This document shows, piece by piece, positions 55,801-64,000 of a stretch of DNA of 64,000 bases. Location: assembly GCF_020360975.1 (NCBI RefSeq), contig NW_025408675.1, positions 806,001-870,000 of the forward strand. Direction: 5' to 3'. The DNA is from Hirsutella rhossiliensis. Lineage: Eukaryota; Ascomycota; Sordariomycetes; Hypocreales; Ophiocordycipitaceae. The notes under the pieces are model-generated. The model saw only the letters and a program-made list of their open reading frames with translations. It did no database searches and was not told the origin of the DNA. The stretch's first letter is position 1, and every line of letters begins with the position of its first letter. The translations under genes were made by a program, and so were the position numbers.

Positions 55801-55987
55801 CTCGGTGGGCAAGGACAGCCTGGACGGAGGGTCGGTCAGGGACGGCAAAGCGGCCACCGACGACGAGGAGTCGGGGATCGGCAAGCGGGGAAGCATGAGG
55901 AAGCGGCTCAGCCGGCTCAACATGAAGCTGAGCAAGAAGGGCGGCAAAGGAGCGGGATGGGCCATGGGAAGCCTGGACGAGGAGTAA
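49811..55987 (+). CDS. DOCK-family guanine nucleotide exchange factor (Dck1-like)
   Basis: Two exons (49811-55328 and 55383-55987; 54-nt intron) give 2,040 residues. An SH3 domain is at about 10-75 (A-T-Y-P-F-S-A, then D-E-L-Y-I-I-E and W-L-R-G-Y). The lipid-binding DHR-1/C2 region is at about 619-765. A helical armadillo-like middle follows, and the catalytic DHR-2 is at about 1457-1845, with Y-K-E-L-Q-A-Q-Y-E and F-D-F-A-K-L-A-R and the R-Y-F-K-V-V-Y-K-G-L-G-F core. A Ser/Arg-rich tail follows. The intron is confirmed by R-Y-F-E-S-T-F-E-P-E across the join. DOCK proteins work with ELMO (Lmo1 in yeast) to activate Rac or Rho5 in polarised growth and autophagy. A 5.5-kb uninterrupted first exon is notable. 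Confidence 0.92.
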
Positions 55988-56674
55988 AATGTCTCTCGAA
56001 CGGAGCGGACTCACGGCGCGGACCGGTTCATTGGATTCTCGACAACTCCCTGGAAGACCAGCGGGTGCTGGCTTGGCCGGGAGGCGGCGCCTAAAAGATA
56101 CGGGGCCGAAAACGGGAGACCAGCATGAAGGGGGCCGAGAGGATGGCTGCGTTGCATAATGCGGCTCGAAACGGATGACGATTGGTACCTTCCTTCCTTA
56201 CCTCTCTTTGCCTGAGCGTGTAGCTTTTTTCTTCTCCTTTGTTTTTCGGGGATGGATGGATGGTTGGATGGATGGATGGTTGGGAACCGGGAGCTGGGTG
56301 TTCTGGATAATGTGACAGGACCGACGGTGTATATATATAGCTTTTAGATGGAACATACCGGCCGAGGAATCTCGAGTTTGGGCTTGCTTCCTACCGGCCA
56401 TGTCATAGTGCGGAGTGCGGGCTGGTGCCATCCGGTTCTTGTTACTTGTGGATTTCTACTCCCGTCGCTTTTCGGTGACGCAGGGCTCTCCCGACCATCT
56501 GGCCCTGCCTGGACTCGTGGATGATTGCTAAGAGGGGGGGAGCTCGCTGCACTGAGAGTCAACGCTCAGCATCATCGCACGTTGCTGCAGAGCCTCGCAA
56601 TGTAGTCCTTTTTCCATATTCACTTTATTCTACAGACGACGAACAAAATCCCCAGCGAGATAGTCTTTATACTC
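55988..56674. terminator. Convergent 3' region (DOCK / ABCD transporter)
   Basis: 687 bases between facing stop codons. It contains a GGAT-type short tandem repeat at about 56,251-56,281 and a TATATATA run at 56,332-56,339. No gene is seen. Confidence 0.45.
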
Positions 56675-59070
56675 TTACAAGGCAGCCAGTTCCTCCATCC
56701 TCCTCTCCAGCTCGGGGACTTGCCTCAGCTTAACATCGAGCTCCTCCTTCTCGTCCTCGAGCTTGAGGCGCCTGTCGGCGTCGAGCTTGGTGAAGACAAA
56801 ATGGCCCTGGCCGTCAAACTGGAGGATGTGCGTGTGGTACTTCCACAGGCTGCGGCGGTGGCTGACTGTCATGAGGGTGATGCCGAGGGCCTTTGCGTTG
56901 TCGTACATGACCTTTTCCGTCTCGAGCGTGACGCTGCTGGTGCACTCGTCGAGGATGGCGTACTGCGGTCGGTGGTAGAAGAGGCGCGCCATGGCGACAC
57001 GTTGCTGCAGGCCGCCCGAGAGCACGTCGCGCCACTCGGCCTCTGCATCCCACCCGTCGTCGTAGAGGTCGACGAGGTGCTCGAGGCCGAGGATCTTGAG
57101 GATGGAGACAAGGTCGGCGTCGGTCACGGCCCGCGCCCGCATCTGCCGCAGCGAGTCCGGGTAGATGATTTGCTGTCGGAGGGAGCCGCGCGACAGGTAG
57201 GGGCGCTGCGGGATGTAGAAGATGGCGCTGAAAGGGGGCTTGTAGACGGTGCCGCCATAGACGGGCCACAGTCCACCGAGGATGCGGAAGAGGGACGACT
57301 TGCCGCAGCCGTTGGGGCCCACGACCAGCAGGTGGTCGCCGTGCTTGAGCGAAAAGGACAGGGCCTTGACGAGCACGTCTCCGTTGGGTGAGACGATGGG
57401 TCTAGACGGCAACCAGGTGTCAGTTTTGGATGCTTGTAGCTGCCATGCTGTCGGCAAATGCAGCAGAGACTCACACGTCGATAAAGGTCACGTCCGGGCT
57501 CTCATGGACGGTGCCGCGGCCCTTGAGCACGGCCTCGTTACACTCGGTGCCCGACGAGGAGACAAGCTTCTTCTCAAAATGGCCGGAGCGGATATCGTCC
57601 ATGACGTCGAGCAGGGAGGCGACGCGCGACGTGTATCCGGCCAGCTCCATGACTTCCCTGTAGGAGAACATGACGCGGCCAAAGGCATCCGAGGCGGACA
57701 GCAGCATGCGACGGTTGGTCACAAAGGACTCGGTGCGGTCGCCCATGTTCATGGCGATCTGGCCGGGCATCTTGACGAAGACGGGCACGCTGCAGAGGAC
57801 GAGGCCGAGGGCGCCCCAGAAGTACTTGATAACAAAGTCTTCCATGAAGCCGTGGTAGAAGCGCCGGCGTAGAATGTAGTTGACGTGCTTGATGAGGGTG
57901 AAGTAGCCCTTGTCGAGCGTGTCCTTTTCTGCGTCGTGGCCGGCGTAGAGGGCCACCTCCTCGCCGTAGTCGATGAGGCGTGAGTGTTGGTAGCGGAACT
58001 CGCCCTCGAGGCGGGCCTCGTCGGCAACGTACTTGCCAAAGGGGGGCGTCAGGATGCGCATGATGTTTGCCGAGAGCTGGACGAGCAGCGACATGAAGAT
58101 GACGCCCTCGCCGCCGACGCTGTTGGACAGGGAGTAGGTGTAGATGGTCTGCAGCACGAGTCAACGGTCAAGTAAGACAGGGGGCGGAGAGACGAATCTC
58201 GACTCACCATGTCGAGGAGCGGCTTAGCCAAGTTACTGTAAAGCTCCGCCAGGCTGTTGGAGAACTTGGACACATCGACGGCGATGAGCTGGTCCGGGTT
58301 CTTTATCCGGTCGTCGAGGGCCGAGAGGCCGTAAAAGGTCAGGTTGGACAGGTACTTGTCGTGGATGTGCTGTGTCAGCCTCGTCCGATACTTGAGGGAC
58401 AGCTCCGCCTGGTGGTAGGACAGCTGTGTCGAGAGAGTGTTAGCCTGATGAGAGCGAAAAGGAGGGAGGAGGAGGGCCAATGCTCTCCGTCTCTCCCGCG
58501 GGCGGACTTGGCTCTCACCATGGAGTTTGTAAAGGTGGCCGGCACGGCAATGAGCATCCAGCTGACGATTCTCTTGAGAAACTCCTTGCCGTTGCCCTTG
58601 ACGAGGGCCTTGACAATGGCGCCGTCCATCTCGGCGACGCGCAAGCTGATGAGAGTGCGGAGAACGAGGAAGAAGCTGTGGCTAACCAGCAGGCGGGCCT
58701 CCTTTGTGCGCCATCCGGGGACCACGATCCTCAACAGCCGCAGCAGAGAGCGAAAGAATTCGCGGTTGAGGGCGACCTTGCCAGTGCGGGGCGCGGAGCC
58801 AACGGCGGCGTCGGAGTCGGGGCCTTCGGCGGAAACGGTTCCACGACGGGCGGCGCGCTGGGCCGACTCGCGGGCCGAGGCGGCCTTTTGCTCCGAGATG
58901 GCGTGGCGGACGCGGTGGACGAGGGCGACGAACAGGGTGAGGCAGACGGCGCGCGAGATGCGGGTGCGGTTCGACAGGTATAGGCGGGTGAGGTCGGCCA
59001 CGATGCTGCCGAAGCTCCTGCGATTGCCGAGACGGCTCAGGAGCAGGCCAAGCTTGGATTGCGCCGCCAT
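56675..59070 (-). CDS. Peroxisomal ABC half-transporter (ABCD family, Pxa2-like)
   Basis: Four exons (59070-58519, 58423-58208, 58148-57475, 57401-56675) give 722 residues, the size of a Pxa2-type half-transporter. It works as a heterodimer in the peroxisomal membrane, importing long-chain fatty acyl-CoA for beta-oxidation. A six-helix membrane domain fills exons 1-3, with the EAA-like loop [11 protein letters not shown]. The nucleotide-binding domain has Walker [10 protein letters not shown] (Lys515), signature L-S-G-G-L-Q-Q-R (608-615), Walker B A-I-L-D-E-C (Asp632, Glu633) and the switch S-H-R. In the signature motif Leu stands where most ABC proteins have Gln, Glu or Lys. Whether it is Pxa1 or Pxa2 needs a tree. 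Confidence 0.9.
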
Positions 59071-59733
59071 GGTGGCGCGGGTTGGCTAGCCGCCGCCGCC
59101 GCGAGGGTGCTGGTAGACGAGAAAGAAGGACGGGATCGATCTATGGGGCGAGGCAGATGTTCGCAGGTGGCGTCACGAGCAGCGAGCATCGGCTTGCCGG
59201 CAATGGAGAGAGCAGTTCTGGCCCAGCATACGAGCCCGTTGCGCCGAGGCAATAGGTCTTTTTGGCGATTGGCTGAAGCTGGCCACGACGATCTCCAGGC
59301 TCAAAGGGCGAAAGATTCAAAGTGGCAGCACCATGTCGACTGTTCGGTCGTCGGTCGTTGTCGTTGCTACCAAAGGCAGGCGGGCACATGAGCGGCGGCT
59401 CTTGCCCTCCCTCGGCCAAACCCCCCGGACTAGGCAGGCAGGCAAGGCCGTGGGTGACACCTGCCGCAAGCTTCCCCAGGCATGTGATCGGCCGTTCATC
59501 TGGAGTGAGCGCATGCACCAGCCACGCACCGCCACATCTGTGGGGTAAAAATTTCCCCTCCTCTGCATGCAGACTTGACAGTCTCATCGTCTTCACACAC
59601 AATCTCTCTCTTGGACGTTCTCCGCCTTAACCAAAGGCGCGGCACAGAACGAAATCTGACTGCATCGACGGTCAAGGCCGTCCATCCTCCGTCTTGTGCA
59701 TCCCGTGCTCGCGATCCGCCTTGTTTGCCCAAG
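59071..59733. promoter_or_regulatory. Divergent promoter region (ABCD transporter / DPH3)
   Basis: 663 bases between outward-facing starts, with a Gly-Ala-coding-like GCC-repeat next to the transporter start at 59,084-59,101 and a T/C-rich leader before DPH3. No extra gene. Confidence 0.45.
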
Positions 59734-60072
59734 ATGTCAGCCGACGAAGAGGAAAACATGGCCATTTACGATGAAATCGAAATCGAAGACATGACCTTTG
59801 ACGAGGCCTTGCAGCTCTATCACTACCCGTGCCCATGCGGCGACCGTTTTCAAATAGCCCTTGATGATCTTCGCGACGAGCAGGATATTGCAGTCTGTCC
59901 CAGCTGCAGCCTGATGATTCGCGTCATCTTTGACCTCGTAGGTTCCCTCCGTATTGCGTCAAATGGCCCCCGCGACGCGACCGCTGGCGACTGACTCATT
60001 TTCCAGGACGACTTGCCCCATCCACCGTCCCCGCCTGTCAACTCGGGCAGCAACATTCCCATCGTTGCCTAG
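59734..60072 (+). CDS. DPH3: Diphthamide biosynthesis protein 3 (Kti11-type CSL zinc protein)
   Basis: Two exons (59734-59937, 60007-60072; 69-nt intron with GTAGGT donor) give 89 residues. The CSL zinc finger is complete: Cys33 and Cys35 in C-P-C-G, Cys55 and Cys58 in C-P-S-C, followed by the family-defining [10 protein letters not shown]. It passes electrons to the Dph1-Dph2 iron-sulfur enzyme that starts diphthamide on eEF2, and serves Elongator in tRNA wobble modification. Exon 2 encodes D-D-L-P followed by a short Pro/Ser-rich tail. The acidic N-terminus (E-D-M-T-F) is typical. Confidence 0.93.
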
Positions 60073-60971
60073 CCAGGTACTTGCCTGCACGAAGAGGCAT
60101 ACGATGCGACAACCCATGCAAGTCCCTAGATGGCCGCGTGTCTCCTCATCAGATTTTGCGCCGGACCCTCGCAGGTTCTCGAGACAGGGGCGGCAGTGCC
60201 ACGACCACCCGGGGTCTGGAGCACGCCGCACGAGGCCAGCCGCATTGACGGGGTTCCAATCTTAGACACCGGTGTATAGCGCCAACGGTCGAACGAGGAG
60301 CGCACCAAGCGAGGACAGCCACCAGGACAGGAGCAGCCGACTGCTGGAACCGCACGGCGATGAGTCCGCGAAGCTTCGATCATCCGCGGGACAATGGGAG
60401 GTGGCCGACCGTGCAACTTTGTTCAACCATGGCGCCGCCCAAAGACGCAGTTGAGCATCAATGGCCCATGGCAAACGAGGCGACGTGTCTAAACTGGGCG
60501 GATCAGTGCCTCTGGCGCGTAGGCGTTGAAGACACCACCTCGTTATGAGGCCCACCAATCACGCCCTACTCGGACGTAGCCAGGATGCTTATGCACCGGG
60601 CTGTACAGTACCAAGTCGTATGAGGGCGATTTTTTATACGTACAGCAGAGATATTAATAATACCCTTGTGCGACGCGGACAAAACATGTGCCACACCAGG
60701 CGGTTTAGACTCCGCATCTGTCTCATTGGACTTTCATCAAAACACACGACACATGCAATGTGGTAGGTAGATTAACAGACCTGCGCGAGGGCAGGAGAGC
60801 CCTGGCTGCTCACCAAAGATGGAGAGCCAGGGCTCGTGGTATCTCTATGGTATTATGTGCACGCCGGTCCTGCCGGAGGCGTGGTATCTACATGCATGCA
60901 TGACGGGGGAGGCGCGAGCACCAGCCGCGCGTGTCGTACAGCGTCGTCACTTCGTATCTGAACCATTTCGG
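60073..60971. terminator. Convergent 3' region (DPH3 / GPI-type protein)
   Basis: 899 bases between facing stop codons with no supported gene; an AT-richer stretch near 60,630-60,670. Confidence 0.4.
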
Positions 60972-61431
60972 CTATAACATGACCAGACCGACGATGCAAA
61001 ACCCCAGCAGGCCTACGACCGAAGCCTGCATTTGCTGGGGGATGGCGCCTCCGGTAACTTCTGCGGCCTGAGAAGCAGTGGCATTGGGCCGCGCATCGGA
61101 AAGGTGGGAGGTGGAGGAGAGGTGAGCTGGGCGAGGGGTTAGCAGTGTGTAAAGCGGGCGAGAGGCAGCTGAGTATGCTGATGGAGGACTCACTGGCTGT
61201 ACGACTCATGGGTAGCGAGACGGAGGGCGAGACGGAGGAGGGACGGGCCGAGGCCTGGATATCTTGTTGACTCGGGGCTGATTGGTTGTCGGCGGCGGCG
61301 GCAGCAGCGGGAGGCGGTGGTGAGGAGAGGAGGGTGGCGGGTAGTGGGGAGACAAAGTCGGGCGACGTTGCGGCGACGACGTGCGCAAAAGCGACGCTCG
61401 CAGAGGCGACGAGGAGGGCGGGACGCATCAT
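60972..61431 (-). CDS. Small secreted protein with GPI-type C-terminus
   Basis: Two exons (61431-61194, 61126-60972; 67-nt intron with GTGAGT, GCTAACC and CCCAG) give 130 residues. A signal peptide is at the start (M-M-R-P-A-L-L-V-A-S-A-S-V-A-F-A). The mature part is Ser/Ala/Pro/Thr-rich with poly-Pro and poly-Ala runs, suitable for O-glycosylation. A hydrophobic end (S-V-V-G-L-L-G-F-C-I-V-G-L-V-M-L) follows a short Gly-Gly-Ala stretch, as in GPI-anchored wall or membrane proteins. No family is recognised. The upstream 600 bases are full of C/T and microsatellite tracts. Confidence 0.78.
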
Positions 61432-64000
61432 GCCTCAATGGCAGACGGTGCCCTCGACAAGGGGAGCGGCGCGAGTCGGCGAGGCCGATATCGCCTGGGG
61501 GTTGGTAAGAGGAGAGAGTGTGCGGGAAGGGATAGCTGTGGAGGCGCGCAGAGGAAGTGGCTCGAGGCAGTTATAGACGACGGCAGGTGACGAGATTGAT
61601 GGGCGGGCGTGCGGCAGAGTTCGGGGGCCGGGACATGGCATCACCAGTCCCGCGCGCTGGCGATGACGACGGGAGGAGAGAGACGGGACGAAGGAGGTTG
61701 CGCGGAGAGGAGGAAAAGCAAGGAAGGGGATGCATGCATATATGTATGTAAGTGTGTATGTATGGATGGATGGATGTATGCGGCGGGTATGTGGGCGGAT
61801 GACGGATGGGTGAGAGAGGGAGAGAGAGAGAGAGTTGTTTGTGTGTAAATAAAACGAGGGAAGCGAGAGAAAACGAGTAAGTGAGTGAGGTGTGTGTGTG
61901 TGTGTGTGTATATGTGCATATGGCTGGAAGGAGGTCGAGTGAGAGAATGTGCACACGTACATAAACAGATGACACAAATACATACAGACGCGAGCGACGA
62001 AAAGGGCTAAGAGGCCGCCGCCCCCGCGGAGGAGGCGGCGACGGCTCCACAGGGGCTTGATGCAGAGGCTTTTGGTGCAGGCCTGGACGGGGGCCGAGCG
62101 CCAGGAATTGTGCGTGTGCGTTCCGGACGAGGCGGTTGCGAGTCGCCGGATGTGATGCGATACACGCCGAGTGGCGAAACGAGGTTGTCATGACTCCATC
62201 TGCGGCAGACGCTCAAACAGCTCTTGTTCTTTTCCGGGTTCCCGCATTGCTGGCCGACGGGCAATTGCACGTTGCAACGGGCGTGATAGCTTGTCATGGG
62301 CTGCACAAGTAATTACAGCCCCGAACTAACGTGCAGTCCTCGAGCACAAAGGCGGGCGGGACGCGCAGAAGAAGCAAAAAGACATGCATAGAACGGCAGG
62401 CAAAGAGAGGCTTGTTATCCCGGTCCTGGCCGGGTACGTACACAAATCGCATCGGCTCGCCCGTTTGTGTGTGTTTATCCGCCCCCACGTGTACACCGGA
62501 GGTCCAGACGCGGGCGTGTGGGACGGGGATGAGTACATGCGGAGTACTTGGCGAGCACTCTGACCCCCCCCCCCCTTCGCTTTCCCCACCGGGGCCAGAC
62601 CGGTATCGAGCTTGAACCCAAAATAAACAAGAGTAAAAAAAAAACCCACGATCCGCACAGACAAGAGCCACAGCGAGCGAGTCTGTGTGTTGAGAGAAGA
62701 GGTGTGAGAGGGGCGCCTCGGGACTTGGGAAAGCAGGGCCATCCCATGTTTGCATCCGGCGAGGCCCAAGCCAGTGCCGTGTAGGTGTCCAATGGGGGAA
62801 TGGCTACGCTTTCTCGCTTTGCTTCTTCTCGGAGGAGCATGCGAGGTTTGGAGATGCGATAAGCCCGGTTGGTTCGCCGGGCAGTCAGCGAGCAAGCACC
62901 CCTATACCTACGGATACCTACCTTACCTAACTGCACAGGACTGCGTACTGTACAGTGCTGTGCATACATGCTTCGTACAGGAGTAGCGCGCGCCGTCGCC
63001 GAAACAGAGCGCCCCGAGCGGTGAGCTGTGGTTTTCTTTCAGCGCACTCCATGTCCATCGACCATGTGGCCGGTATTAATATCGGTGCTCCTGTTTCGCC
63101 TGCGACGTGCGCGCGCGCGCGAGTAAAGACGGCAGGCAGCAAGACAAGCAAGACAGGCTACAAACAATGAGGCTTGGAATGACCATGACGTGCTTTCCGG
63201 CCCCCATCCCCTCCCGCCGGTCCCGTTTCTGCCTTGCGCAAATGTAAGTTTATCCGTTCCCCACGCTCTTCCGGTAAAGAAGGAGAAGACCAAGGAGAAG
63301 AAGCAGCGCCCCGGTTTACACATACATGCCTCCATCCAAGCATAGACCTCCATAAGCATAGCTAGACGTGGGCCGCCCCCATTGCCGATTCTACGTTACA
63401 TGCGGCGACCACCCCGAGCCTACCGACCTTATCGGGAGCACCGCCGAGGTAGCGGGTATTAATTATGTACAGTACCAGCTCGTTTCAACCGGCGCCTTTG
63501 TCTGGCGTTGCGCCTATCGCAGGCTTGCCCGTAGCGCATGTGCCGTGCAATATCCAAGTGCGTCATGCTTTGCCGCGCGAGTCAGAACAGAAGAAAAACC
63601 TTGCACGGATGGTCTGGGGGAGACGTGGGGGGGCTGGCGGGGAAACGACGGGCTTTGGTCCAAGACAGCATCGCCGAAGGATGATGCCTCGCCCTGCCTG
63701 CGTCGGTGCGGATGGTGCCCGTCGACGAACAGAGAGATTTGGTTCATCGGAGAGGCTGGCCCATCCTTCAATCCCTGGTGCAGATTCACCCACTCACTCA
63801 TCCTCTCCCTCCCTCCATCAGGCCGTGATCGACACTAGTTAGTTGACTGGACGGCCAACCGGACAGGGAGGGGCGGGACAAGCGCCTGGACCCAAGAACC
63901 AAGGAAAACCCAAGCAAGGAAAGGGGAAAAAAGAAAGAAAAAAGCTTGTCTCTCTCGCTCCGTGCGCCACGTCTGTGCATCTCGCTCGCCCCTTTTGGGT
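61432..64000. other. Microsatellite-rich terminal region, no supported gene
   Basis: Upstream of the GPI-type gene it contains (TATG/GGAT)n at about 61,736-61,780, (GA)n at 61,812-61,835, (GT)n at 61,889-61,909, a C-run at 62,565-62,575 and an A-run at 62,636-62,644. Open frames here (up to about 200 codons) translate these repeats or overlap one another on opposite strands. A weak exon-like frame at 62,007-62,306 on the minus strand begins just after a GTGCAG but is unsupported. The window ends inside this region. Confidence 0.5.
61736..61909. repeat. Cluster of microsatellites
   Basis: Tetranucleotide GGAT/GTAT units, then a GA run and a (GT)10-like run within 175 bases. Confidence 0.85.

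Noticed and set aside
17213..61431. A secondary-metabolite or gene-cluster interpretation
   Set aside because: No synthase, tailoring enzyme or cluster regulator is present; the genes are unrelated housekeeping genes.
61571..62191. 206-codon minus-strand frame rich in Thr/His/Ser
   Set aside because: It translates GT, GA and GGAT microsatellites (T-H-T-H and H-P-S-I-H type runs).
62326..62969. Overlapping frames of 160-190 codons near the right end
   Set aside because: Different frames on the same strand are equally open and none has recognisable features.
1..64000. CRISPR arrays, bacterial operons or ribosome-binding sites
   Set aside because: No repeat-spacer pattern is present and all genes are eukaryotic with introns.
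1..64000. tRNA genes
   Set aside because: I looked for A-box and B-box (GGTTCGANTCC-like) pairs and found none convincing by eye; a tRNAscan run would be decisive.

Overview
The window is nuclear DNA of a filamentous ascomycete, most likely a Sordariomycete and probably Hypocreales. Genes carry short introns (about 50-130 nt) with GTAAGT/GTGAGT donors, CTAAC/CTGAC branch points and CAG/TAG acceptors. The proteins are fungal orthologues (Cut12/SnaD-like, DOCK/Dck1, CENP-X, CPY), and one block carries the mark of repeat-induced point mutation (RIP). The species cannot be fixed from the sequence alone.

Positions 1-11,436 are a transposon graveyard. CA and TG dinucleotides are strongly depleted, TA is in excess, and stop codons fill every frame. 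At its centre is a complete Ty3/Gypsy chromovirus on the minus strand (2311-9285) with two 188-bp LTRs that differ only by transitions. The order gag, zinc knuckle, protease, RT, integrase, chromodomain is still readable. Between the chromodomain and the 3' LTR lies an extra GC-rich frame on the opposite strand with its own TATA and poly(A)-like signals. The chromovirus is flanked by an older gag relic (1-2310) and by RIP-mutated DNA of unknown identity (9286-11,436).

Positions 11,437-17,212 are a gene-poor border zone. It holds one small secreted cysteine-rich protein gene, a Helitron helicase fragment and a roughly 95-bp AT-rich patch that looks like a mitochondrial GIY-YIG homing endonuclease fragment.

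Positions 17,213-61,431 are ordinary euchromatin. In order: SUMO E1 subunit UBA2 (+), SDR/3-oxoacyl-ACP reductase-like (-), long-chain-base-1-phosphate phosphatase (+), serine carboxypeptidase Y-like (+), RFC subunit 3 (+), double BTB protein (+), Cut12/SnaD-like spindle pole body protein (-), cytochrome-b5/MAPR-like membrane protein (+), GPI-anchored cupredoxin (-), CENP-X/MHF2 (-), ADP/ATP carrier (-), eS25 (-) and uS7 (+) diverging from one intergenic region, GNAT acetyltransferase (-), DOCK-family GEF (+), peroxisomal ABCD half-transporter (-), DPH3 (+), and a small GPI-type surface protein (-). Several are chromosome or cell-division housekeeping genes (UBA2, RFC3, Cut12-like, CENP-X), but they do not form an operon-like unit. 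The last 2.5 kb holds microsatellites and no gene I can support.

Exon boundaries were placed by eye from splice signals, reading frame and family conservation, so every multi-exon model is a prediction.
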